NCBI GenBank assembly: GCA_964353465.1
Contig: CAYGWQ010000016.1
Location: 1 to 35,898 of the forward strand
Reading direction: 5' to 3'
DNA from: JAFNAG01 sp964353465
GTDB taxonomy: Bacteria; Acidobacteriota; UBA6911
DNA: 35,898 bases
Made by a program: the position numbers and the translations under genes. The notes beneath the pieces were generated by a model that made no database searches, had not been told where the DNA came from, and saw nothing but the letters and a program-made list of their open reading frames with translations. This document shows positions 8,616 through 17,946 of the stretch, piece by piece. Within the stretch, counting starts at the first letter, position 1. Each line of letters opens with the position of its first letter.

Positions 8616-10694
8616 ATGAGAACCCGAACAAAAAGATCCCTGGCCATCCTCCTGGTGCTGGGCGCCTCAGCCCTCGCCGTGGCAGCGTACGCGCTGCAGG
8701 CCCAGGATCCGCTGGTGGCAGCCAGGAAACACTACTCCCTGGCACAGGAGTACCTGAGAAAATATGACCGCGACCAGGCCCTGCGTGAGCTGAAATCGGC
8801 TATTCAGCTTGTGCCGGAACTCGTCGAAGCCCACAACGATTACATCACCAACAGCAGGAGCAAACCGCCTGAAATCGTTGCGGAGTATGAAGACTACTTG
8901 AAACAGCATCCGCAAAACCCCGCTTTCCACTACCTGGTCGGACGTGCCTACTACAAAGCCGGCCGTGCCAAAGAAGGAGCGGCTGAGTATCAGAAGGCCT
9001 TGGAGCTCAGCCCCGGGTACAGCTGGGCTCTTCTGGAGCAGGGCAATGAGGTATCCAAGGCCGGCGACAGAGCCAAGGCCGGAGAGTATTTTGAAAAGGC
9101 CCGCGCGCAGGCCGGGGAAAGCACAGTGCTGCACATGGCCCTGGCGAACCGGCTGAACTCAGTGCAACGATATGAATCGGCGATCGCCGAATCGCAACGC
9201 ACCCTGCAACTGGATCCAACCTGTTTTGACGCCTACCTGGCCCGATGGAAGGCAAAACTCGGCCTCACTTCCGCCTCGGATATGACACAGACCGAAGTCA
9301 TTCAGGACATCAAGAGCCTGGCTGCCAGATACCCTAAAAATCCGAAAGCACTACATGCGGCCATGCGGGGTTATGGGATCTTTTTCGAGGACAAAGAGGT
9401 AGGGCGGGTCAGGAAGACGATCCTTGCCATGGATCCGAACTTCTTCGCGGGTGGCGCCCGCTATATGGTCACAACCGTGAAGGGGGAGCAGTTGGAATTC
9501 TCCGGCTCCTTTATCGACCACTTCATGGATGCGAGGGGACTGGAAAATCCCAAGGCACAATTGGCGGCATATAAGAGGATTGAGGGCGAAACCAACGATC
9601 AGAATTTCAAACTCTACGGCCTGTACATGGACGAGGCTCGGACGTATTTGAAGCTCGGCGACCTGGCGAATGCCGAGAAACTGTATGACCTCCTGGAGAA
9701 AGCCGGGCTCAATTCCAGCAATGCCAGCATGGTGGGGCTGCAAACCAGGCTGGCAGAGGCCTATATCGACCGCAAGGTAAAGCTCGACCTTGCACAGAAC
9801 TACCTCGCAGATGCTGTCGCGTCATCCCGGAAGTCGATCGCACAGCCTGAGGTGGCGCGGGGAAGCGCGTCGGCATATCAAAAGCAGGGCCTCTCCCAGT
9901 TGCTCTATACCCAAGGTCGCCTCTTCATGGCACAGGGAAAGCCCGGAGAGGCAATTTTCCCGCTCGAGGAATCCATCAAACTTGCAGAGAGAGAATCCAC
10001 CGCTCTTGATCTGGGTTTGGCCTATGCAACGCTGAACCGGACGGAGGAGGCGATCAAGATGCTGATTGCGGCCTGCGCTTTTGAGGGCGCCCGGCAGAAA
10101 GAGGCGCGGACCACACTGGAACGCATCTACGGTGACAGGGAAAAAGCCAGGCCGCTGACAGCCATGCTGAATGAGGCTGTCGAACGGCGCAAGGCAATGG
10201 CCGCGGAGGAGGCCAAACGCTCCGGCCAGACCAGCGCCCTGGTCGGTAAGGCTGCGCCCCCCTTCACGCTCACTTCGATTGCCGGCCAGAAAGTGAATCC
10301 TTCCGACCTTCAAGGCAAGGTCATACTGCTGAATTTCTGGGCGACGTGGTGAGGGCCCTGTGGTGCGGAGTTTCCGCACCTGCAAAAGATACAGAACGAG
10401 TACAAGAACAAGGGTGTGACCGTGGTGATGATCAGCATCGACGAGGAAGATTTCCTGGTTCCCCTGTATCTTAAGAAAAAGCCTGCTTCCGCCGTGATGC
10501 TGCTGTCCAGGGATCAGAGAAAGCCGATCAGCGATGCTTACGGAGTGAATGGAATCCCCGCAAACTTCATCATTGATAAAGCCGGCATCGTGCGCAACTA
10601 CGGCGCAGGATTCGGTCAGGGCACGGAGAAGAAGCTGCGCGACTGGATCGAAACGGCACTGGGTATCAGCCCTCCTGCCGGCAGCTCAAAATAA
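8616..10694 (+). CDS. Secreted TPR and thioredoxin-like protein, probable selenoprotein
   Basis: Read as one 692-residue protein in which an in-frame TGA (10350-10352) encodes selenocysteine 579. Residues 1-29 are a signal peptide. About 35-530 are tetratricopeptide repeats (for example FHYLVGRAYYKAGRAKEGAAEYQKAL-type units). From about 542 the chain is a TlpA/AhpC-type thioredoxin domain: PFTLTSIAGQ, VILLNFWATW, then U-G-P-C, then AEFPHLQKI, and a cis-Pro loop NGIPANFIIDKAG. The TGA sits exactly where thioredoxins have the first Cys of WCxxC; the frame continues without break for 114 residues with normal domain content, and a hairpin follows at the correct distance (10362-10380). A GGAG ribosome site precedes the ATG. 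Likely extracytoplasmic thiol/disulfide or peroxide chemistry. The alternative is a Cys-to-stop mutation or sequencing error. Confidence 0.82.
10362..10380 (+). promoter_or_regulatory. Candidate bacterial SECIS hairpin
   Basis: Directly downstream of the TGA at 10350-10352, GGTGCGGA (10362-10369) pairs perfectly with TCCGCACC (10373-10380) around a three-base GTT loop, or seven pairs around AGTTT. About 17 bases separate the TGA from the loop, and G is in the first two loop positions; both agree with the published bacterial SECIS model. The stem lies within the coding sequence (GAEFPH), as bacterial SECIS elements do. Confidence 0.7.
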
Positions 10695-10717
10695 AGACGC
10701 AGTCGCATTCAAAAAAC

Positions 10718-10856
10718 GAACCACGAAATACACGCAATGCCAGAAACCCGTTTCGTAGATTTTGAGGTTACGGTTTGGCTGGGGCGTTGCGATGCTTTTT
10801 CCGGCAAAAATCCGTCCTGACGGACCTGAAAATTCTATTTAATTTCGTGTATTTCC
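10718..10856. repeat. ACCACGAAATACACG repeat pair
   Basis: The left copy (10718-10737) and a degenerate inverted right copy (10841-10856) lie in the 650-base gap between the TPR gene and receptor 1. A small hairpin, TCCGTC-CT-GACGGA, is at 10811-10824. No gene was recognised between 10695 and 11347; a 74-residue minus-strand frame at 10871-11095 has no recognisable features. Confidence 0.7.
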
Positions 10857-11193
10857 TTATGAATTATTCTTCAACCTGTGGTGGCCTCGTTGAACCGGGA
10901 AATTGAGTTACCGTTTGCAGGAATGTCGAATTGTTGCCAACGACGCAGGAAACCCCCGAGCGATAAAACAGGAAGCAAGCTGATCAAGTAAGCCCGTAGG
11001 AACAGGCCTGGCCAGCTGCGTTTCCGGCTTGCGACAGAGGATTTCAGTTTATTCCGTGCCCCGCGCGGACCATGGAGCGCGGGAGCGCCTTGCAAGGTGT
11101 CGGTCCTCAGGATGCGCTACTTTGCGTCTCGATTAATAGCGTCGCCCTCTTTTTAGATTAAAAAACTTTCTTAATATATTTTGGCTAAAATGC

Positions 11194-11222
11194 TTGACGG
11201 GAAATTTCCGCTGCATTAGCAT
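11194..11222 (+). promoter_or_regulatory. Candidate promoter of receptor 1
   Basis: TTGACG (11194-11199), a 17-base spacer and TAGCAT (11217-11222) form a reasonable sigma-70 promoter. The transcript would carry an untranslated leader of about 120 bases before the receptor. The spacer contains the palindrome GGAAATTTCC, a possible regulator site. Confidence 0.45.
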
Positions 11223-11347
11223 AGCACTACCTTGGCATCGATTTTTGGGGCTGCATCAGAATTGAAGACCACCACAAAATGAAGGTGTATTTCCGTACTT
11301 CTTTTCAGGGAACGGGTGAAAATCAGCAGGAACTTTTTGGAGGCGAT

Positions 11348-14300
11348 ATGCAGAGGTCTGTATTGCGCGTAATGGCAATATCGGTGCTTGCCGGGATGAT
11401 GCTTTTCTCGGCATCCTTGGCGAGTGCTCAGATAGGGAGCACAGAGCTGCGCGGAGTTGTTAAAGATCCGTCCGGCGCTGTGATTCCAAACGTCGCTCTG
11501 ACGGTAAAAGACAAGGCCACCGGGCTCGAAAAAACCACAGTGAGCGGCGCCGATGGCGCTTACCAGTTCACAGCCCTGGTAGGAGGGACGTACCAGTTAA
11601 CTGCTGCGGCAACCGGCTTCCAGACAGCCATTGTCGATGGGATTGTACTCAATTCGGGACGCGTCACCGATATTCTCGTCCCCATGAAAATCGGTTCGGT
11701 GAGCACGACTGTCGAGGTTACGGCTGCCGGTGTGCAGCTGGAGATAACCTCGAACACCATCGGCAACACCATCAAGAATACCAACATCCAGACCCTGCCA
11801 TATTCAAGCCGCGATTCGCTGTATTTTGCCCTGCTGATGCCGGGGGCGAATTCGGCCGGTGGGGATCGCTACACCACCTTCAACGGATTGCCGAACGCAT
11901 CCTTGAATATCACCGTGGATGGGATCAACAACAATTCGCAACGGTTCAAGAGCGGCGGCACGAGCTTTTTCCAGTTTGCCCCGACGCGTATCGATGCGAT
12001 GGAGGAGGTGACGGTTCAGACAAGCGGGATGGGCGCCGAATCCGCCGGCCAGGGCGCCATGTCGATTCAGATGGTTACCAAGCGCGGCACGGAACAGTAC
12101 CATTTCCGGCTGCTGGAGCAGTGGCATAATGAATTTCTGAACGCATGGCCGTACATGACGAAGCTCGCCTATGCTTACGACAAAACCCAGTTTAAACCGA
12201 AGACGAGGCAGAACTATGCGGTGGGGAGCGCGGGCGGGCCGGCGCTTCATTTTATCCCTTTCCTGAAGGACAAGCTGTATTTCTTCGCCTATTTCGAGGC
12301 CAATCCGCAGCCGAGCACCAGCCGGCGCTCTAACACCATGCTACAGCATGAAGCCTTGACGGGAACGTACCGGTTCATCGACAAGAGCGGCGTGACGAAA
12401 ACGCTGAATGTACTCGACGTCGCCGCCCAGAATGGTTTACGGAGCGCGATCGATCCTACGATCAAGGGAATGCTGGACCAGATCACGGCGACGGAATCGA
12501 CGCCGGGCACCAGTTTCCAGGACAGCACGACGTATCCTTTCCAGCGGACGATGTACTGGAACTACAGCCCATACTCCCGCGCGTTTTACCCGACAGTGCG
12601 CCTGGATTATCAGATCACTCCGGGCATTTCCTGGCACGGGGCATGGAACTACCGGGATTCACTATTTGACGGGGCCCCCAACTATCCGGGAGAGGAAGCA
12701 TTCAAGAGTTCATTCTATCAGGACGTAAGTACGGCGAACGTCTGGGTCATCAGCAACGCGGTGGATTGGACGATCTCTCCTAGAATGGTCAACAATTTCA
12801 CCTTCGGAAACCAGATGAACTGGGAGCTGTTCGCCCCTGGATATGATATCCACAGGTGGCCGAACGACGTGCGCATAAGCCTGCCGTTCTACCAAAACCT
12901 CAGTAACAACAGCGCCGCCCCCTACATCTCCACCTATGCCCGGGATGACCGCAACAATCCGGTGTGGGAAGTAAAGGATAACCTGAGCTGGGTCAAAGGC
13001 CGGCACTTGATCAAGTTTGGCGGATCCTTCCTGTACACCAATTACTGGTCGAAATGGTATGGCAACGCTTCTGGATTGACGATCCCCAACCTGGGTGTAA
13101 GAGACGACGACCCGGCCTACAACGTCTTGTACAACGCCATGCTTGCCGCTAACGCCAGCACAACCACAAACGACATGAGCAACGTCAGGAGCCTGTATGC
13201 GATGCTGACCGGCCGCCTCAGCGGCATCACCACCACGCAGAACGTGAATCCGGATACTCTGAAATTTGAGAAGTTCGCCCCGGTTCCAACCAGCATCGGT
13301 TTCAAGACCATGGGGCTATATGCGAGTGATTCTTTCCGGCTGACCCCGCAGCTGACGCTGAATTTCGGACTGCGTTGGCAGCTGGACGGCACGATTCATG
13401 GAACGAAACCGATCTATACCATGGCGACCGAAGGGAGCTTCTGGGGGCCGTCACAGGGCAACTTCCAGCCGGGCGTGCTGGGCGGCAACATGAATCCGGG
13501 ATTTGCCATCAACTCCAAGACCTACAACGCGGATCTCATCAATCCGGCGCCGAGCCTCGGGATCGCCTGGAACCCGAACGTCAGCGAGGGCATCCTGGGG
13601 AAGATCTTCGGCGGCAGCAAGACGGTCATCCGGACGAGCTTCAACATGACCTACTACAACGAAGGGCTGAACGCGATAGGCAACTACCTCTCCGCGGGGA
13701 CCCAATCCGTCACCTCAACCGCAAACGTCGATTTCGCGCCGGGCACCCTGTTCCTCAGCAGCCCTGCTCCGACGTTTTCGAAGAATCCTACGGAATTCGG
13801 CCTGCCGATGCCGCTGTCCGATTATGTGCTCAAAAGCGGCCGAAGCATCAATTACTTCAACCAGGACCTGAAATCGCCGTACACATCCAGTTGGACTTTC
13901 GGCATTCAGCGGGAATTGGCGAAGGGACTGGTGCTCGAAGCCCGCTACGTGGGCAACAAGTCGACGCACATGTGGCACATGCAGAATCTCCACGAAATCA
14001 ACATCGTTGAGAACCATTTCCTGGAGGAGTTTGTCAATGCCCAGAAAAACCTTGCTCTCAACCGGGCTGCCGGCGTGACGAGCTTTCAGAATCGGAACCT
14101 GGCGGGTCAGGTGGCGCTGCCCATCCTCGAAACCGCGTTCGGGGCCAACGGGTCAATACCAGCTCTGAGTTCAGGTTCCTCGTGGACGAGCAATACTTTC
14201 ATTCAGTATCTCGATCGCGGACAGGCGGGAAGCTTTGCGGGCGATCTGGGGAACACCAATAATCCCAGCCCGTATTGCCGGCTCGTCGGCGGGAACTTCG

Positions 14301-15199
14301 CTCCCTGCGCGGCGCTCGGCTACACGACCGTGACGAAATACCCGATCAACTTCTTCAAGGCGAATCCCTTCGCCAGCAGCCTGAATCTTCAAGATTCGAA
14401 CGGCGACAACAACTACAACAGCTTGCAGGTAGAATTGCGGAAATCCTATAGCCGCGGTCTGATGTTCAACTTTGCCTATACGTGGAGCCACGCGCTGGGC
14501 ACCCAGGGGAACGAGCAGGGCCAGGCCGCCGAGGACACCTGGATCACGCTGCGTGACGCCAGGTTAAGCTATACCAATACCGGCTTCGACCATCGCCACA
14601 ACATCACGACCTATTGGCAGTATGATCTGCCGATGGGCCCGGGGCGCTTCTTCAGCCCGTCAAACGGGATTCTGTCCCGGATCGTCAGCAACTGGCAGAT
14701 CGGCGGCATTCACCGGTTCATCTCCGGTGCGACCCAATATCTGACCGGGGGCTATGCTACCTTCAACAACCTGGGGGCTTACGGCGGCGTCGTGTTCGGG
14801 AACGGATTGACCGCCGATAACCTCGTGGATCGCCTGAATACGATCGTGGGCGAATACGATTATTCGTGCCGGTGCTTCCACACCAACGTCGCCGACATCC
14901 AGCAGTCGAACCAGGCGGTCAATCCCGCGTACTATAAGGATGGCAACACCCCTGGCGTCATCGGCTACTCTATTCCTTATAAAGCCAAGTGGAGCTATCA
15001 GCTCGACCTGAGCGTCACCAAGGCGATCCCCATCACCGAGCGCGTCAAGATGGGGCTCAAGCTGGACATGTTAAATTTCCTCAACTACCCGTTCCAGACT
15101 GGTTACGGGACGCTTTCGACTACGAGCACGTCTTTCGGCCGGTTGAGCTCATTCGGCGGAACGCGTACCATGCGTATCCGTGCCTATATCGATTTCTAG
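11348..15199 (+). CDS. TonB-dependent receptor, Oar-like, with carboxypeptidase-regulatory-like domain
   Basis: Outer-membrane transporter of 1283 residues. The start at 11348 is chosen because GGAGG (11339-11343) lies just before it and a signal peptide follows at once (VLAGMMLFSASLASAQ); an in-frame ATG at 11279 lacks both. After cleavage comes a carboxypeptidase-D-regulatory-like beta-sandwich (GVVKDPSGAVIPNVALTV to AAATGFQTA, residues about 35-110), then a plug domain (FNGLPNASLNITVDGINNN) and a long beta-barrel with many aromatic-ended strands. The last strand ends MRIRAYIDF with a terminal Phe, as expected for Bam-dependent insertion. Such receptors take up polymers or siderophore-like ligands with TonB/ExbBD energy; the ligand is unknown. 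A strong terminator follows (15248-15288). No clear TonB box was identified. Confidence 0.92.
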   Translation: MQRSVLRVMAISVLAGMMLFSASLASAQIGSTELRGVVKDPSGAVIPNVALTVKDKATGLEKTTVSGADGAYQFTALVGGTYQLTAAATGFQTAIVDGIVLNSGRVTDILVPMKIGSVSTTVEVTAAGVQLEITSNTIGNTIKNTNIQTLPYSSRDSLYFALLMPGANSAGGDRYTTFNGLPNASLNITVDGINNNSQRFKSGGTSFFQFAPTRIDAMEEVTVQTSGMGAESAGQGAMSIQMVTKRGTEQYHFRLLEQWHNEFLNAWPYMTKLAYAYDKTQFKPKTRQNYAVGSAGGPALHFIPFLKDKLYFFAYFEANPQPSTSRRSNTMLQHEALTGTYRFIDKSGVTKTLNVLDVAAQNGLRSAIDPTIKGMLDQITATESTPGTSFQDSTTYPFQRTMYWNYSPYSRAFYPTVRLDYQITPGISWHGAWNYRDSLFDGAPNYPGEEAFKSSFYQDVSTANVWVISNAVDWTISPRMVNNFTFGNQMNWELFAPGYDIHRWPNDVRISLPFYQNLSNNSAAPYISTYARDDRNNPVWEVKDNLSWVKGRHLIKFGGSFLYTNYWSKWYGNASGLTIPNLGVRDDDPAYNVLYNAMLAANASTTTNDMSNVRSLYAMLTGRLSGITTTQNVNPDTLKFEKFAPVPTSIGFKTMGLYASDSFRLTPQLTLNFGLRWQLDGTIHGTKPIYTMATEGSFWGPSQGNFQPGVLGGNMNPGFAINSKTYNADLINPAPSLGIAWNPNVSEGILGKIFGGSKTVIRTSFNMTYYNEGLNAIGNYLSAGTQSVTSTANVDFAPGTLFLSSPAPTFSKNPTEFGLPMPLSDYVLKSGRSINYFNQDLKSPYTSSWTFGIQRELAKGLVLEARYVGNKSTHMWHMQNLHEINIVENHFLEEFVNAQKNLALNRAAGVTSFQNRNLAGQVALPILETAFGANGSIPALSSGSSWTSNTFIQYLDRGQAGSFAGDLGNTNNPSPYCRLVGGNFAPCAALGYTTVTKYPINFFKANPFASSLNLQDSNGDNNYNSLQVELRKSYSRGLMFNFAYTWSHALGTQGNEQGQAAEDTWITLRDARLSYTNTGFDHRHNITTYWQYDLPMGPGRFFSPSNGILSRIVSNWQIGGIHRFISGATQYLTGGYATFNNLGAYGGVVFGNGLTADNLVDRLNTIVGEYDYSCRCFHTNVADIQQSNQAVNPAYYKDGNTPGVIGYSIPYKAKWSYQLDLSVTKAIPITERVKMGLKLDMLNFLNYPFQTGYGTLSTTSTSFGRLSSFGGTRTMRIRAYIDF

Positions 15200-15247
15200 C
15201 CAAACCGCGGAGTGCAGGCGCAAAAGCAGCGCCCGCACCTCGCATCG

Positions 15248-15288
15248 AAAAAAGGGGCATAGGAACCAGGTTCCTATGCCCCTTTTTT
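15248..15288. terminator. Perfect-palindrome terminator after receptor 1
   Basis: A 41-base perfect palindrome with 20-base arms (A6-GGGGCATAGGAACC and its complement ending in T6) is centred on base 15268, 49 bases after the receptor stop. The GC-rich stem and flanking A/T runs make it a rho-independent terminator in both directions. The following 340 bases hold no gene, only degenerate CCGACCTC tandem copies near 15302-15336. Confidence 0.85.
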
Positions 15289-15626
15289 CTGCTCCGAAAA
15301 CACCGACCTCCGACCTCAGAGTTCCGACCTCCGACCTGTGGATTGGTGCATCGAACCGGCACAGGGTAGGCCCCGGCCGCCGGACGGGGTTTGGGATGAT
15401 GCGGTGAGGGAAGGAAGATCGCCGTCTGGCATCCGGCGCCCACCTGGCGCCGGGCCCCCCTGGCCACCTTGCCATTTTCATGCGTCACAGGGTGCGCCAC
15501 GGCGCATGAGAGGCTGCTCTAGAGCTTGATCAAACTATGATCGGCTTTCTGCCTCCTGCATTCGTAGTACTACCCTCCAACTTCGTGTTTTTTTGACACA
15601 ATTTCGTGAGGAAGGAGAAAAGCAGG

Positions 15627-16301
15627 CTAGATTTCCAGCTTACCGTCGACTGTCATATCGGCCAGCTTGAAAACGAATTTGTAGTCGTTTTCCCCGATCC
15701 TGATCAGGAGCGTGATCTCCTTGTCCTCGAGTGCTGCCGTGGGTCTTCCCCCCACTTCGCGGGCAAACAGCAGCGTCAAGGAACCGCGCCTGCCGCTCGG
15801 CATGACCAGGTCCGCCAAGGGGATCTTTTCCCTATTCTTCTTCTGCAAGAAGGTCTTTTGCTTGAATGCGGCGATGGCTTCCGCCTGGCCTTCCCCCCGG
15901 CCGCCGCCCAGCACCGGACCGTTTACGAATATCTCCAGATTCGGCGGCTGGTAGTTCAGTACCTTGTCGGTCTCTTCCTTGGGGGTTTCCGGGAGTTCCA
16001 GAATCGTTTTGCGCACGATGGCCTGGCGCACAATCCGCGAATTCCAGGTGATGTATACAGGCGTCGAGTAGGTCGGATTCGGACTGCGCGAAGAACTGCG
16101 GCCGCCGCCTGGATCGGCAGGTACCAGCAGCAACACATGGGTCCAGGGCGATTTTTTCTCGAGGATTTTTCCTACCTCCGCGGCAGTCCACTCCGTATAA
16201 GGTTTGACCACCCAGAAATCCTTCGGCCCGCCATAGGCAAGAACTATGAGCAAAAGGGACGCACCGGCAACAGCCGCACACACAGCACCACGATTTTTCA
16301 T
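15627..16301 (-). CDS. Secreted protein of unknown function, acidobacterial type
   Basis: A 224-residue protein starting at the ATG at 16301, chosen because GGAGGTG precedes it and a signal peptide follows (AGASLLLIVLAYG). The mature N-terminus reads KDFWVVKPYTEWTAAEVGKI and KKSPWTHVLL. A 'W-s-x-x-E-V-x-x-x-L-x-x-S-P-W' pattern like this recurs in small secreted Acidobacteriota proteins, as I recall, but no function is known to me. The C-terminal half is beta-rich and ends DMTVDGKLEI. It stands alone on the minus strand between receptor 1 and a receptor fragment. No catalytic motif is visible. Confidence 0.75.
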   Translation of the reverse strand: MKNRGAVCAAVAGASLLLIVLAYGGPKDFWVVKPYTEWTAAEVGKILEKKSPWTHVLLLVPADPGGGRSSSRSPNPTYSTPVYITWNSRIVRQAIVRKTILELPETPKEETDKVLNYQPPNLEIFVNGPVLGGGRGEGQAEAIAAFKQKTFLQKKNREKIPLADLVMPSGRRGSLTLLFAREVGGRPTAALEDKEITLLIRIGENDYKFVFKLADMTVDGKLEI

Positions 16302-16388
16302 CGCCACCTCCGCTGGGTTTCTCCAGAAGACCGGCGCCATTATAGCCTAGCTTGACTGCGCTGGCGAAACGCTGTTCTGATTACTTGC

Positions 16389-16601
16389 TGGTGGAGCTAC
16401 CAGTTCGACATGAGCTTGAACAAGGAGATCCCCATCACCGAACGCGTGCGGATAGGCTTTAAAGCAGTGGCGCTGAATATGCTCAACCATCCGTGGCAGA
16501 CAGGACGCGGCAGCAGCAGCCTCACGGCTACGACGTTCGGCCGGTTGAGCTCGTTCGCCGGCCCGCGCGCCATCCAGCTCCGCGCGTACATCGATTTCTA
16601 A
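16389..16601 (+). pseudogene. C-terminal remnant of a TonB-dependent receptor
   Basis: This 70-codon stretch reads WWSYQFDMSLNKEIPITERV and ends ATTFGRLSSFAGPRAIQLRAYIDF. It aligns residue for residue with the final 70 residues of receptor 1 (WSYQLDLSVTKAIPITERV to RLSSFGGTRTMRIRAYIDF). Nothing upstream continues the receptor; in-frame sequence before 16389 is unrelated and close to the minus-strand gene. It keeps its own stop codon and terminator, so most of a third receptor was deleted or replaced. Confidence 0.85.
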
Positions 16602-16645
16602 ACGCCGCGCGGCGGCTGCGGTAGATACAATCCAACTTTTTCACC

Positions 16646-16680
16646 AAGCGCTCCGGCCACCGCCGGAGCGCTTTCTTTTT
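16646..16680 (+). terminator. Rho-independent terminator after the receptor remnant
   Basis: AAGCGCTCCGGC pairs with GCCGGAGCGCTT around the loop CACC and is followed by a T-rich run (TTTCTTTTT). It lies 45 bases after the stop of the receptor remnant, and probably terminated the original receptor gene. Confidence 0.8.
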
Positions 16681-16943
16681 GCAGTGCAGCGCTTCTGCGC
16701 CGCTTGGTGCCCCAAACCCGCGGCTCGATTTATTCTGTCAATGAACGCCGGGAAGCTTCCGTCTCCTGCGAGGTGCCGCGATTCCTGAGCGTCGCACCAC
16801 CCTGCAAAAGGGTATTCTTTCCTCGAAAACCAGTGGGCCACGCTCACCCCGCGCCGATCGGCCGGCCACGATCCTGCCGGGATCTTCTTTCACAGCCGTG
16901 GATTAGCCGGCTGCGTGCGCGGTCGATTGAGTGTCCCGGAATA

Positions 16944-16958
16944 TGGCATGGCAGTTGC
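16944..16958 (+). promoter_or_regulatory. Candidate sigma-54 promoter
   Basis: TGGCATGGCAGTTGC matches the -24/-12 consensus TGGCAC-N5-TTGC with exact spacing. It would start transcription near 16970, 40 bases before the ATG at 17011. A GATCC-TGCCG-GGATC dyad lies upstream near 16870 and could bind an enhancer-type activator, but it is closer than usual. No activator gene is in the window. Confidence 0.55.
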
Positions 16959-17010
16959 CTCCATTAAAAGGAAAAGCTTTCTTCTATTGCACTCACGGGG
17001 AGGTCGACAT

Positions 17011-17877
17011 ATGCAGAACGCAACGATAACAAAGCACTTTATGTTTGTGACCGCAATCCTTCTGTTGCCTTTGATTGCAGCGACATCCATGACAATCCCG
17101 GCCCGGACGCAGCAAAATGCCTATCATGATCACGACAATGACCCCATCAAGACCGGCTATGCGGTCGTTACCCCCACCTCTTCAGCCACCGAGGGCTTGG
17201 TGGTTTTCGCAACTTTCGGCGAGCGCCACGGGACCGCCTCCACCCAGGCCGGCGTCCTTCCTTCCGAAATGACCGACCATGCGATGCTGTTTGTCAGTAC
17301 CTGCGGCCGCCTTTCCAGGAACCTTGGAGTGGCCATTGCGAATCCGGGCCCAACAGTTGCCAATGTGATTCTGACATTACGGGACGGCGAAGGAACCACG
17401 GTTGCGACGAAAACGTTCGAGGTCGAATCACTGACCCAGGCGGCAAGGTTTGTCACGGAACTGTTTGACACTCATCCCGCCATTGCGAGGGATTTTACCG
17501 GCACATTGGATATTGCCTCGGATGAGCCGGTTGCTATCATCGGTTTGCGATTTCGCGGCGAGAATTTCAGCACCCTGCCTGCCACGAACCTTTCATCGCC
17601 CATTCCCGTCCCGGTCATCAGCACAGGAGTCGGCGGAGCCGCTGCAGTCATTCTGGCGCAATTTGCCACGGGAGGCGGCTGGGCCACCGAAATCGTGATT
17701 GCCAACTCCGGTTCGGATGATTTGACAGTCCGTGTGGATCTTTTCGGACAGGATGGCAATCCGCTGGTCGCGACCCTGAACGGCGAATCGAAGAACAGCT
17801 TCACGGGTATCCTGGTTCCCAAAAGCGGTGTTGTGACCTTGGCACCCAGAAATTGGGACGGCGACAGCGACTTTTAG
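17011..17877 (+). CDS. Secreted protein of unknown function
   Basis: A 288-residue protein. The start at 17011 is supported by GGGGAGG seven bases upstream; longer in-frame starts at 16915 lack a ribosome site. Residues about 8-35 are a signal peptide (FVTAILLLPLIAATSM). The mature part appears to be two beta-sandwich-like repeats, each describing a strand pattern such as GVAIANPGPTVANVILTLRD and TEIVIANSGSDDLTVRVDLF, reminiscent of secreted adhesion or Ig-like modules of Acidobacteriota. TGTLDIASDEPVAIIGLRFR is well conserved in similar proteins I recall. There are no enzymatic motifs. It is preceded by a sigma-54-type promoter and stands alone. It ends DGDSDF before a repeat-rich gap. Confidence 0.78.
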   Translation: MQNATITKHFMFVTAILLLPLIAATSMTIPARTQQNAYHDHDNDPIKTGYAVVTPTSSATEGLVVFATFGERHGTASTQAGVLPSEMTDHAMLFVSTCGRLSRNLGVAIANPGPTVANVILTLRDGEGTTVATKTFEVESLTQAARFVTELFDTHPAIARDFTGTLDIASDEPVAIIGLRFRGENFSTLPATNLSSPIPVPVISTGVGGAAAVILAQFATGGGWATEIVIANSGSDDLTVRVDLFGQDGNPLVATLNGESKNSFTGILVPKSGVVTLAPRNWDGDSDF

Positions 17878-17946
17878 CCAGGGATCGTCCCAAAGTCAGA
17901 CATCCGACCTCGGACACCCGACCTCGGCATAGGTGGGGCGAGGTCT

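Noticed and set aside
10416..10694. Separate 92-residue thioredoxin-like gene
   Set aside because: No ribosome site and no active-site Cys pair; it is the in-frame continuation of the upstream gene past the TGA.
10871..11095. 74-codon minus-strand frame between the TPR gene and receptor 1
   Set aside because: No ribosome site, no motif; probably chance or a repeat remnant.
11279..11347. Upstream start for receptor 1
   Set aside because: No ribosome site; it would bury the signal peptide behind 23 polar residues, and ATG 11348 has GGAGG.
15302..15336. CCGACCTC tandem copies considered as a CRISPR or regulatory array
   Set aside because: Short degenerate units without spacers of constant length.
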